In this document: positions 1 through 7,108 of the stretch, one piece after another | Layout of the letters: every line of letters begins with the position of its first letter | Position numbering within the stretch: position 1 is the stretch's first letter | Assembly (NCBI GenBank): GCA_022071955.1 | Contig: JAJVIM010000018.1 | Coordinates: 1 to 64,000, forward strand | Direction: 5' to 3' | Source of the DNA: Anaerolineae bacterium | Lineage (GTDB): Bacteria; Chloroflexota; Anaerolineae; 4572-78; J111 | DNA length: 64,000 bases | The notes under the pieces: model-generated | Seen by the model: the letters and a program-made list of their open reading frames with translations, nothing else | Told to the model about the DNA's origin: nothing | Databases searched by the model: none | Translations under genes and position numbers: made by a program

Positions 1-21
1 GGAGGGGAGAAAGGAGGTTTT

Positions 22-65
22 AGTGTCACTTGCGGGCGCACAGCGCCCGCAAGTGACACTTTTTT
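22..65 (+). terminator. Rho-independent terminator of an upstream gene
   Basis: Perfect 18-bp hairpin (arms 22-39 and 43-60, 3-nt loop) followed by a T run on the plus strand. It would end a plus-strand gene lying before the window. On the minus strand it lacks a following T run. Confidence 0.75.
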
Positions 66-70
66 GAGTT

Positions 71-110
71 CCCCCCTTCCCACAGGGAAGGGGGGCTAGG
101 GGGGATGGGC
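71..110. repeat. Dispersed C/G-tract hairpin repeat, copy 1
   Basis: C-tract, CTTCCC, GGGAAGG and G-tract ending in GGGGGGATGGG. Similar intergenic units occur at 10881-10918, 36109-36172, 38732-38790 and 53523-53562, so this is a genome-specific repeat family. No coding content is seen. Confidence 0.6.
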
Positions 111-179
111 TAAAAACTTGCTACCATTAACTTTTTCGGGTTTATGTTTACTTAAATCCTAAAATTGTCAGACAACTGA

Positions 180-980
180 TTAATCTATCAATTTCGCCTG
201 GCTATTGGCCGGGTCGGGGTAGTCCATATCGATATTCCACCACACCCGGGCCAGACCGGTTTGATCGAGCAGCGGCTTGTTGGCCAGCAGCTCACGCGGC
301 GCGCCGGCAAAAACCGCTCGCCCGGCATCGATGACGATAACGTGGCTGGCCCAGTAGCGCACCACCGACAGGTTGTGGGTGGCCATCAAAATGGTTTTGC
401 CCTGGTCGTAAATCTTTTGCAGGATATCGAACATGGTCAGCCGCACCCACGGGTCGAGGCTGGCCAGCGGTTCGTCGGCCACCAGCACCTCCGGCTCCAT
501 CGCCAGCACGCCGGCCAGCGCCACCCGCGCCTTTTCGCCGCCGCTGAGGGCGTGCGTGGGGCGCTCCAGCAGGTGGGTAATGTCGCATAGTTCGGCGGCG
601 GTTTGCACCCGCGCGCGGGCATCGGCATCGCTCAACCCCAGATTGAGCGGCCCAAAGCTGATGTCCTGGGCCACGCTGGCGCTGAAAAGCTGGTCATCGG
701 GATTTTGAAAGATTAACCCCACCTGCTGCCGTAATTTTTTAAGCGACTGCCGGTCGTAGGCCAGCGGCTCGTTTTTAAAGAACACCTGCCCGGCCTGCGG
801 TTTGTACAGGCCGTTGCAGTGCAGAAAAAATGTCGATTTGCCGGAGCCGTTGCGGCCCACCACCGCTATTTTTTCGCCGCCCGGCACCCGCACCGAAAAA
901 TCCTGCAAGGCCGGGTGGTTGGCGTTTTTCTGGATAGCGTAACTGTAGCAGACATTCTTGAACTCAAAAATCGGGGTCAT
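180..980 (-). CDS. cbiO: Cobalt ECF transporter ATPase CbiO
   Basis: ATP-binding subunit that would power cobalt uptake with CbiM, CbiN and CbiQ to supply cobalamin synthesis. Visible motifs are Walker A (GRNGSGKST), signature LSGGEKARVALAG, Walker B (VLVADEPLASLD) and the switch histidine in MATHNL. The frame is open up to 1031, but I start at the ATG at 980: it overlaps the cbiQ stop as ATGA, and the protein then begins just before the usual FEFKNVCYSY strand. About 266 residues, normal for the family. It is the last gene of the cbiMNQO operon. Confidence 0.93.
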   Translation of the reverse strand: MTPIFEFKNVCYSYAIQKNANHPALQDFSVRVPGGEKIAVVGRNGSGKSTFFLHCNGLYKPQAGQVFFKNEPLAYDRQSLKKLRQQVGLIFQNPDDQLFSASVAQDISFGPLNLGLSDADARARVQTAAELCDITHLLERPTHALSGGEKARVALAGVLAMEPEVLVADEPLASLDPWVRLTMFDILQKIYDQGKTILMATHNLSVVRYWASHVIVIDAGRAVFAGAPRELLANKPLLDQTGLARVWWNIDMDYPDPANSQAKLID

Positions 981-1756
981 CCCACCATCCAGGCCAACAA
1001 CAAAGTGATCACCAGCGCCAACCCGGCCCACAACACCCGCCTGTCCGGAATGTACACGGCCGGCAGCACCCGCAGGCTGCCGCCGCTGTAACCGCGCGAT
1101 TCCAGCGCAATTTGCAGCCGTTTGCCGCGTTGAAAGGCATCGATGAAGAGCCGGCTGCCCAGCAGGGCGGCGCTGTTCATGGCCCGCAAATACGAGGTCT
1201 GGTAGCCGAGCCGGCTGTCCTGGGCCATGCGCATTCGTTCCACGCCGTCGAGCAGCACAAAAATAAAGCGATAAATCACGGTCATAATATCAATCAACTC
1301 ATCCGGGATGCGCCAGCGGCGACCCAATTCTACCAGATCGACCAGCGGCGTGGTCAGCGCCAAAAAATTCATGGCCGCCGCCGCGCCGAGCGCGCGCGTG
1401 ACCAGCCCCACCGCCCGCGCCAGCGCCTCCGGCGAGCTGGCCAGCCACAGCGGCCCCAGTTGCAGCGCCCACGGGGCCACGGCGCGTGGGTCGGCCAGGC
1501 TAACACTCAGCACCACGCCGAGAGTGGCCAGCACCAGAAACGCGGCCTGGCCCAGCAGCACCCGGCCAAAAGTGCGCGTCGACAGCCCGGCCAGCTTCAC
1601 CGCCAGCAGCGCCATGCCGCATACGGCCGTTACGCCAACCAGCGGCTTGTTCAGCGCCAGGCAGAGCAGCAGCACAACCAGCGCCACCCCGCCCTTGTGG
1701 GCGGGGTCAACGCGGCGGATGCGGTTGCTGTAGGCGTACTGGTCAATGATGTGCAA
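977..1756 (-). CDS. cbiQ: Cobalt ECF transporter transmembrane protein CbiQ
   Basis: Membrane-embedded coupling (T) component of the energy-coupling-factor cobalt importer. It begins with the family-typical HIIDQYAYSNRIR segment and has several hydrophobic spans. It also holds the conserved ESRGYSGG coupling helix near the C terminus. I place the start at a TTG (1754-1756): GGGAG lies six bases upstream and translation then begins exactly at the conserved N terminus. A longer frame reaches 1819 but would overlap cbiN. Its stop overlaps the cbiO start by four bases. Confidence 0.9.
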   Translation of the reverse strand: MHIIDQYAYSNRIRRVDPAHKGGVALVVLLLCLALNKPLVGVTAVCGMALLAVKLAGLSTRTFGRVLLGQAAFLVLATLGVVLSVSLADPRAVAPWALQLGPLWLASSPEALARAVGLVTRALGAAAAMNFLALTTPLVDLVELGRRWRIPDELIDIMTVIYRFIFVLLDGVERMRMAQDSRLGYQTSYLRAMNSAALLGSRLFIDAFQRGKRLQIALESRGYSGGSLRVLPAVYIPDRRVLWAGLALVITLLLAWMVG

Positions 1757-1766
1757 AATAAACTCC

Positions 1767-2084
1767 CTACTTGCTGCTCCCCTTCTTTTTCCCCTGCAGA
1801 TAGCCAAAGAAATAGCCAATCAGCACACCGCCGGCGGCGGCTTGCAGCGCGAAGAGCGCGCTTTCGGTTTCACCGGCAGGCTCCCACCAGTTGGTAATCC
1901 AGCCAGAGTCGTACTCCGGGGCGAGCGCGGTCACGGTGTCGGCGGCCAGGTTATCGGTGCCGCCAAAATCGCTGTTTTTAACGATGACCAGCGGGACCGT
2001 GGTCAGCAAAATGATCAGCGCGATGGCGGCAATGAGCACCGGCGGGCTGAACCGTTTAGGTTGTTTGTGAAGTTGAGTGGCCAT
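1767..2084 (-). CDS. cbiN: Cobalt transport accessory protein CbiN
   Basis: Small two-span membrane protein (105 aa) that stabilises or stimulates the CbiM substrate-binding subunit. Hydrophobic segments lie near residues 17-36 and 79-97, separated by an extracytoplasmic loop that includes FGGTDNLA and the WITNWWEP segment, as in CbiN proteins. The start lies one base after the cbiM stop, so the two are translationally coupled. The gene order M-N-Q-O is the classical one. Identification rests on this context plus topology. Confidence 0.88.
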   Translation of the reverse strand: MATQLHKQPKRFSPPVLIAAIALIILLTTVPLVIVKNSDFGGTDNLAADTVTALAPEYDSGWITNWWEPAGETESALFALQAAAGGVLIGYFFGYLQGKKKGSSK

Positions 2085-2085
2085 A

Positions 2086-2838
2086 TTACACTCCTTCCAG
2101 ACCGAGTTCGTGCAGTTCGTTGGTGGCGTTGGTTTGCAAAAAATTGAAGATCAGCACCACCAGAATACCTTCGGCCACGGCCAGCGGAAGCTGGGTAACA
2201 GCGAAAATGCCCAAAAACGTGAGCCACGAGCCAAAAAAGCCGCTGACCGGGCTGGGAAAAGCCAGCGCCAACTGGGTGGCGGTAATCACATACGTGGCCA
2301 GATCGGCGATGAAGGCGGTGGCAAATACGGCCAGCCAGGCCGGGGTTCGGCCTTTGAGCGGCCGCCAGACCAGATAGTAGGCCACCAGCGGCCCGCCGAT
2401 GGCCATGCTCATCGCGTTAGCGCCAAGGGTGGAAATACCGCCGTGGGCCAGCAGCAGGGCCTGGAAGATAAGAGCGATGGTGCCCAGAATGGCTACCACA
2501 AAGGGGCCAAACAACAGGGTGCCCAAACCGGTGCCGGTGGGATGGCTGCTGGAGCCGGTAACGCTGGGGATTTTGAGGGCGCTCAACACAAAAATAAAAC
2601 CGCCCGCCAGGCCGAGCAGCAATCGCTGTTCTGGTTTGTGGCGCAAAACGTTACGGATTTGCCGGAAGCCCAGCAGCCAAAACGGGATGGCCGCCAGCCA
2701 CCAAAAAATGGCCCAACCGAGTGGCAAAAAACCTTCCATTATGTGCATGGCCGGGGGCGCGGCCCACACACTCTGCACGCTGAGTAAAAAGACCGCGTGG
2801 ATCAACCAGACGGTTCGACGAAATTTTAAATATGCCAT
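2086..2838 (-). CDS. cbiM: Cobalt ECF transporter substrate-binding subunit CbiM
   Basis: Substrate-binding (S) membrane subunit of the cobalt importer. An N-terminal signal of about 30 residues precedes MHIMEGFLP, the segment whose Met-His N terminus coordinates the metal after cleavage in known CbiM proteins. Multiple membrane spans follow, with the family motif GPLVAYYLVW and the SSSHPTGTGLG histidine region. It is the first gene of cbiMNQO and lies about 250 bases downstream of a terminator and cobalamin riboswitch, which fits repression by B12 sufficiency. Confidence 0.94.
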   Translation of the reverse strand: MAYLKFRRTVWLIHAVFLLSVQSVWAAPPAMHIMEGFLPLGWAIFWWLAAIPFWLLGFRQIRNVLRHKPEQRLLLGLAGGFIFVLSALKIPSVTGSSSHPTGTGLGTLLFGPFVVAILGTIALIFQALLLAHGGISTLGANAMSMAIGGPLVAYYLVWRPLKGRTPAWLAVFATAFIADLATYVITATQLALAFPSPVSGFFGSWLTFLGIFAVTQLPLAVAEGILVVLIFNFLQTNATNELHELGLEGV

Positions 2839-3094
2839 TTTGCCTCCGTCGCAAAAAAATCATTTATCCCCCCGGTAAAATGTGTTTGACGGCAGTTATG
2901 CAGTTGAAGGTCATTTTGAGGAGCAACGCGACGAAAAATCCCTGAAACCCAGGTTTATAAACAGATTTAGCAGGGATTCTCACCTGCACTGCGCGCAGGC
3001 GCAAGTGACACTCCCGTTGGTCGTTCAAAATGACAATTGCATAACTTGTATTTGATTGTGTACTGCCCGGGCCGGATCAGCCCGGCGGTTCAAC

Positions 3095-3128
3095 AAAAAA
3101 CCCGGCCTCGAGATTGGGCCGGGTTTTT
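3095..3128 (-). terminator. Riboswitch-associated terminator before cbiM
   Basis: Inverted repeat AACCCGGCC...GGGCCGGGTT flanked by A and T runs on both sides, so it can stop transcription in either direction. On the minus strand it lies between the cobalamin riboswitch and cbiM, the position of an expression platform. A second small GC hairpin (3067-3087) lies just beyond. Confidence 0.75.
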
Positions 3129-3169
3129 GAAAGCTGTTTTGGTGACAATAGGCTTTCACCCCCTTCCAC

Positions 3170-3420
3170 GAGGTTGTGCAAGACGGATAAAGGTGGGCGA
3201 CCTGGCTTCATTTCAATGAACAATGAGTAATGAGCAATTAACAATTAGACAATGAAGACTGGTAATAATTAAAAACCTTTGTTCATTGTTAATTGATAAT
3301 TGGTCATTGAAATGTTACAGTTGCGGGACAGCGCCGGACTGGTTTGCGAGCAAACGTCACCGGCTTCGCCATTACTTCCCGTGCCATCCGGGGCGTACGG
3401 GAACCTTTACCAAACTGGAT
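3170..3420 (-). promoter_or_regulatory. Cobalamin (B12) riboswitch controlling cbiMNQO
   Basis: On the minus strand the near-universal B12-box core GCGCTGTCCCGCAACTGTAA is present at about 3312-3334. It is preceded by a GCCGGTGA element and a GGGAA element. An AAAGGT/ACCTTT closing stem can pair 3403-3411 with 3185-3194, and GCCAGGTCGCCCACC supplies the 3' side. An AT-rich insertion of about 100 nt made of ATTAACAATTA-type repeats sits inside the element (about 3205-3310). Known B12 riboswitches of this class normally shut off cobalt uptake when cobalamin binds. Exact ends are approximate. Confidence 0.87.
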
Positions 3421-3476
3421 TCAGTTGTTAAATTACACCCTTTATTTTACTCCACCCGCGTGATTTGGACAATCTT

Positions 3477-3695
3477 TCACGAGGGCGATGGCGGCTCGCC
3501 GGTTTTGTTGGAGTTGTCCGGCTGGTGCCGGCTGGATTCTGTCGTTTCCCGCGGCCGCGCTGCCAGCATTCTAGCGGCGTTTCTTTTGCCTTCGCTGGTC
3601 ATAAACAGGGCCGGATATTTGGCAAGCAGCCGAAAGTGATACGAATCAACCAGGCTGTCTTTGATGAAATTTTTCAAACTCGCCATCAGCCTCAT
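3477..3695 (-). CDS. Possible small protein, unknown function
   Basis: Open frame of 72 codons from an ATG at 3695 preceded by AGGAGG at seven-base spacing. The frame itself is open back to 3740. The product is basic with an amphipathic start (MRLMASLKNFIKDSLVDSYH) and a polar, probably disordered C terminus. It lies about 100 bases downstream of the putative permease and just 5' of the B12 riboswitch. I recognise no family. The strong ribosome binding site is the main support, and it could be a chance frame. Confidence 0.3.
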   Translation of the reverse strand: MRLMASLKNFIKDSLVDSYHFRLLAKYPALFMTSEGKRNAARMLAARPRETTESSRHQPDNSNKTGEPPSPS

Positions 3696-3796
3696 CCCTG
3701 TGCCTCCTCCGACAATACGCGAGCCGGCGGAAATAGTCATTTACCGAATGATGCCGGTTGGTTGACGTGTATTGCTGCCGTTCAAATGAGCATCGC

Positions 3797-4690
3797 TCAA
3801 AACAGTGGGATCATCTGGTAAACGCCCAACGTCGCCAGCAAAATCGACAGACTGGTCATCGGCCAGATGGTTGCCGCCGGCGGGTCGATGTGGGTGTCAC
3901 CCCAGGCGCAGAAGGTGTTGGCCATAAATTCGCCCACAAAGGCAGCCAGCACGCCAAAGATCAACCCCCACAACAGGCTGCCGCTGGCGGCCGCGGCCAC
4001 CGCTGCCGGCAGGGCAATGTGGTGCGTTACCGGAATTTGGGTGCCAAACTGCAAAAATACCAGGCTGGCCGCGGCAAAACCAAAGCCGAGCACCACGCCG
4101 CCGCCGTTGGGCACAGCCAGCGCCAGATAAGCCGAAAATGTGCCCGCGCCCAGGCCAATCATCAGCAGTTGCAGCGGTTTGTGCTGCCAGGGCACCCAGC
4201 AATTGGCTGCCGGCGGCGAGTACCGTTTTTCGCCGGCGGCAACTTTGCCCAGCAAACCGGTTTTGCCAAAGGCAAAGCGGGCAATGATGGCCGAAACCAC
4301 TACCGTCAGCGCAATCGAGTCGGTCCAGGCGCCGGGCATGGCAAACAGCCAGTTGAGCACGTAGCCAATAATCCCAAAAATACCGCCAACCAGCAGCACG
4401 TCCGGGCTGTTTTTGCCCATCATTCCGGCCAGAATATCGCGCCCGGTTTCGTGTTTGCCCTGTTTGGCCGCATAAGCCACGGCCGCCACCCCGGCGGCAA
4501 AACCGCCCACGTGCGGCCCCCACGCCCCAAACGGGGCAATGCCCAGATAGTCGCCGCCGCCGCCGGCAGCCTGAATGGCCACGCCAGCCAGCACCAGAAA
4601 ACCGACCATAATAAAGGCCGGCAGCGCGCCAACCGCCGCGCCAAAAATGCCGCTTACAAAAGCAACTAATAAACCTGTTAAAGTGAACAT
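3797..4690 (-). CDS. Multi-pass membrane protein, putative permease
   Basis: 297 aa, very hydrophobic, with about eight predicted membrane segments and many glycines and alanines. It contains no ATPase or known enzyme motif that I can see. A conserved-looking GGGGDYLGIAPFGAWGPHVGG segment and WGDTHIDPP near the C terminus suggest a defined family, possibly one annotated only as a DUF. It is encoded between the Pdu microcompartment operon and cbiMNQO, on the same strand. No PduF glycerol-facilitator homologue is present, so a role as propanediol or metabolite carrier is plausible but inferred. GGGAGAG upstream supports the start. Confidence 0.7.
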   Translation of the reverse strand: MFTLTGLLVAFVSGIFGAAVGALPAFIMVGFLVLAGVAIQAAGGGGDYLGIAPFGAWGPHVGGFAAGVAAVAYAAKQGKHETGRDILAGMMGKNSPDVLLVGGIFGIIGYVLNWLFAMPGAWTDSIALTVVVSAIIARFAFGKTGLLGKVAAGEKRYSPPAANCWVPWQHKPLQLLMIGLGAGTFSAYLALAVPNGGGVVLGFGFAAASLVFLQFGTQIPVTHHIALPAAVAAAASGSLLWGLIFGVLAAFVGEFMANTFCAWGDTHIDPPAATIWPMTSLSILLATLGVYQMIPLF

Positions 4691-4833
4691 TGTGTTTCTC
4701 TCCCGATGTCTCTAGTTTGATGTGATGTGCCTGGACTGCGATTCGGTCACAGTCGATGTACAGAATGTTTTTTCAAACAGGAAGGCGAATTGGACGGAAA
4801 GACATTACCTCCTTTATTGAAGATATATTCTGT

Positions 4834-4862
4834 TTGGGGAGAAACACATCTTGTGTTATAAT
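4834..4862 (+). promoter_or_regulatory. Sigma-70-type promoter for a candidate small RNA
   Basis: TTGGGG (-35, 4834-4839), 17-bp spacer, TATAAT (-10, 4857-4862) on the plus strand. No plus-strand protein gene follows. Confidence 0.6.
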
Positions 4863-4867
4863 GAGTA

Positions 4868-4972
4868 CGAGTTAGCGTATCTTTCAGTCGGTAACGCTGG
4901 GGCTACAGGGTTACCTGACGATACGCGCCACTCATTCCAACCGGGCCAGGCAAATTTTGCCTGGCCTTTTTG
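4868..4972 (+). ncRNA. Candidate structured small RNA of unknown family
   Basis: A transcript starting about seven bases after the -10 box would be about 105 nt. It could form nested stems: GCGTATC (4875-4881) with GATACGC (4920-4926), TCAG (4884-4887) with CTGA (4915-4918), and GGTAAC (4890-4895) with GTTACC (4910-4915) around a 14-nt loop. It ends in a strong GGCCAGGC/GCCTGGCC hairpin (4944-4966) followed by five T. There is no reading frame of note. The layout (promoter, structure, terminator) is that of a stand-alone RNA. I cannot match it to 6S, SRP or a riboswitch class I know. Confidence 0.5.
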
Positions 4973-5029
4973 CTATCCCCAAACTGCATGGCTGCACTAG
5001 GTACCGGGCGGTCGCGCCGTCCGGTATCG

Positions 5030-5578
5030 TTACAGCAATTTATCAATCAGGTCTTTATGCGGCGAGGAAATAACGGTAAAGGAGTCGAGCACGCCCTCGT
5101 TTTTGAGCGCCTCAACCGCGCTGTTGACCCCGCTGCGCACGGCGCTTACCTCGCCGGTGAAAATGGCAAAGGCTTTGCCGCCCATGGCAAACGGCAGCCG
5201 AATTTCAATTAATTCTACCGGCGCGGCTTTCACCGCAATGTCGGCGGCCACAATTGAGGCGGCCAGGGTGAAGGTTTCAACCACGCCAATCGATTTGACG
5301 TTTTCCACCTGGGTGGTAGCGGTGAGCGCCGGGAAAATACTGGGATGAACGTTGGGTAAAATGAAGTGATCAACCACCACTTCCGGCGAAACCCGCTCGC
5401 CAACGTCTACGGCGGCGCGGACATCGCTGATGTTGCCGGCGATCAAAATGATGTATTTGCCGGGGCAAACCACGTGCGCCCGCAGCAACTCAACATTGGC
5501 TGCTTTCAACATTTGGTCGGTGGTGTTCATGCCGCGGGCAATGCTGCGCAATTCTATTAATCCTAAGGCTCGTTTCAT
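5030..5578 (-). CDS. pduT: Microcompartment shell protein PduT (BMC-T, Fe-S)
   Basis: 182-aa trimeric shell protein made of two tandem BMC domains (about residues 1-90 and 95-182). Cys38 (HVVCPGKY) is at the same position as the cysteine that binds a 4Fe-4S cluster at the trimer pore of characterised PduT proteins. It is thought to pass electrons across the shell, with PduS as partner, and pduS lies immediately upstream with a gap of only a few bases. It is the last gene of the pdu operon, and an imperfect GC hairpin (5002-5026) lies just beyond the stop. Confidence 0.93.
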   Translation of the reverse strand: MKRALGLIELRSIARGMNTTDQMLKAANVELLRAHVVCPGKYIILIAGNISDVRAAVDVGERVSPEVVVDHFILPNVHPSIFPALTATTQVENVKSIGVVETFTLAASIVAADIAVKAAPVELIEIRLPFAMGGKAFAIFTGEVSAVRSGVNSAVEALKNEGVLDSFTVISSPHKDLIDKLL

Positions 5579-5581
5579 AGT

Positions 5582-6907
5582 TTATTCCTTTTCAATCACC
5601 ACAGTCTCGGCGGTTACGGCTGTGACCACCCCGGCCACGCTGGCGTGAACCGGCGCGCCCAGCGAATTATCCGGCACCTGGCCCACCACATCGCCGGCGG
5701 CCACCCGGTCGCCCACTTTAACGATGGGCTGGCACGGCGCGCCGATGTGCTGCCGCAGATTCAGTGTTACCCGGCTAAACTGGGGCACAGCGTCGGTGAG
5801 GGGGGCGGGAACATCGAATTTGGCCAAATCCAGCCGGCTGATGAGCCGGTTCATCGGCACGCGGCGATAGTCGCGGTAGGGGTCGGGTTCGGTTTGGCGG
5901 TTGTACGGATTTTTCACCCGCGCCTTGACCAGATCGCGTTTGATGGTCAGAGCGATGTCGCCGGGCGAAAGGTGAACGGGGCAGGCGTAGTTGCAGGTGC
6001 GGCACTCACAGCAGAGCAACGCGCCGGCCATTTGAGCATCGGTCACGGCCACGCCGGAGGCCAGCAGTAAAATCAATTTGTGCGGCTGGATGGCGTGCCC
6101 CTGCGCGTGACGCGGGCAATAGTCGGTACACATGTAACACTGGTCACAGGCGGCGATGGCATGCATATCGATGTCTTTGCGGGTGCGGCGGCGTTTAACG
6201 CTGAGTTGGTGCTCAAAAGGCAGCACCAGCAGCAGTTTGGTGGTTTTGGTCACTGGCGCGTCCAGGTTTTCAACCACGCTGCCCATCATCGCCCCGCCGT
6301 TGAGCACGGTGGGGTTGGCGGTGCGGCTGCCGCCGGCCAGCTCAATCACCTGCCGCAGCGAGACGCCAATCGGCACTTTAACCGTAACCGGCTGCGGCAC
6401 GTCGCCAACTACCGTGATGTATTTTTCGGTAACGGGCTGGCCCTGCAGCGCCCGGCCAATGTTCAGCAGTGTTTCAATGTTTTGCACCACCGCGCCGACC
6501 ATGATCGGCAGGCCGCCTTCCGGCACCACCCGGCCGAGCACATCGTACACCAGAATATGCTCGTCGCCGGCGGGGTAAAAGTTGCCCAGTTCGGCCACAG
6601 ACAGGCTGGGGTCGTTGCCCATTGCCGCGCGGATGGCAGCGATGGCCTGGGTGTATTTGCCTTTAATGCCGATGACTCCCCGTTTGGCGCCCGTGGTTTG
6701 CATCACCGCTTTTAAACCGGCCACAATCAGCGGCGATTGGGTGAGAATCAATTCTTTGTCAACGTGGGTCAGCGGTTCGCACTCCGCGCCGTTGGCGATG
6801 ATCACTTCGGCGTCGGCGGTCATTTTGACGTGGGTGGGAAACCCCGCGCCGCCCGCGCCAACAATCCCGGCGGCTTTGACCTGCGAAACTATCGTTGCTT
6901 TATCCAT
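5582..6907 (-). CDS. pduS: Cobalamin reductase PduS (RnfC-like)
   Basis: 441 aa, close to the known length of about 450. The N-terminal RnfC/NuoF-like flavin-NADH domain has GAGGAGFPTHVK (residues 18-28), followed by an SLBB-type segment. Two 4Fe-4S motifs follow: C254, C257, C260, C264 and C299/300, C302, C305, C309. A lipoyl-like beta domain forms the C terminus. It would reduce cob(III/II)alamin so that PduO can adenosylate it, and it couples with PduT in the shell. It is followed directly by pduT. Confidence 0.94.
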   Translation of the reverse strand: MDKATIVSQVKAAGIVGAGGAGFPTHVKMTADAEVIIANGAECEPLTHVDKELILTQSPLIVAGLKAVMQTTGAKRGVIGIKGKYTQAIAAIRAAMGNDPSLSVAELGNFYPAGDEHILVYDVLGRVVPEGGLPIMVGAVVQNIETLLNIGRALQGQPVTEKYITVVGDVPQPVTVKVPIGVSLRQVIELAGGSRTANPTVLNGGAMMGSVVENLDAPVTKTTKLLLVLPFEHQLSVKRRRTRKDIDMHAIAACDQCYMCTDYCPRHAQGHAIQPHKLILLLASGVAVTDAQMAGALLCCECRTCNYACPVHLSPGDIALTIKRDLVKARVKNPYNRQTEPDPYRDYRRVPMNRLISRLDLAKFDVPAPLTDAVPQFSRVTLNLRQHIGAPCQPIVKVGDRVAAGDVVGQVPDNSLGAPVHASVAGVVTAVTAETVVIEKE

Positions 6908-6927
6908 CCGTTACTCCCTTAAAGATA

Positions 6928-7032
6928 GGGTTCAGGGGTCAAGAGTCAGGAATCAGGAGTTTGGAGTTAGGAATTAGGAGTCTCCTGACCCGGCTCTAAA
7001 AAATTGTCACAGAAGTCCAAAACTACAATCAC
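6928..7032. repeat. Dispersed intergenic repeat (TCAGGA/CCTGACCC type), copy 1
   Basis: AT-rich intergenic stretch between pduP and pduS. Positions 6983-7029 match 33002-33048 in 44 of 47 bases, preceded in both places by degenerate TCAGGAATCAGGAGT units. The rest, to 7108, consists of short CGTAAAACGTAAAACG and CGTCCTT direct repeats. No gene is seen here. Confidence 0.7.
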
Positions 7033-7108
7033 GCAGGATTCGTAAAACGTAAAACGTGAGAGTGATGCGTGTTGCGTAAATCGTCCTTCGTCCTTCGTCC
7101 TTCGCTTC

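Noticed and set aside
3095..3128. Simple terminator ending an unrelated plus-strand gene
   Set aside because: It can work in both directions, but there is no plus-strand gene before it, while the minus-strand riboswitch just upstream gives it a clear role.
4773..4805. Ten-residue minus-strand frame (MSFRPIRLPV) with a strong AGGAGG site, upstream of the putative permease
   Set aside because: Could be a leader peptide, but it is too short to support, has no codon bias for regulation, and no attenuator structure was found between it and the permease.
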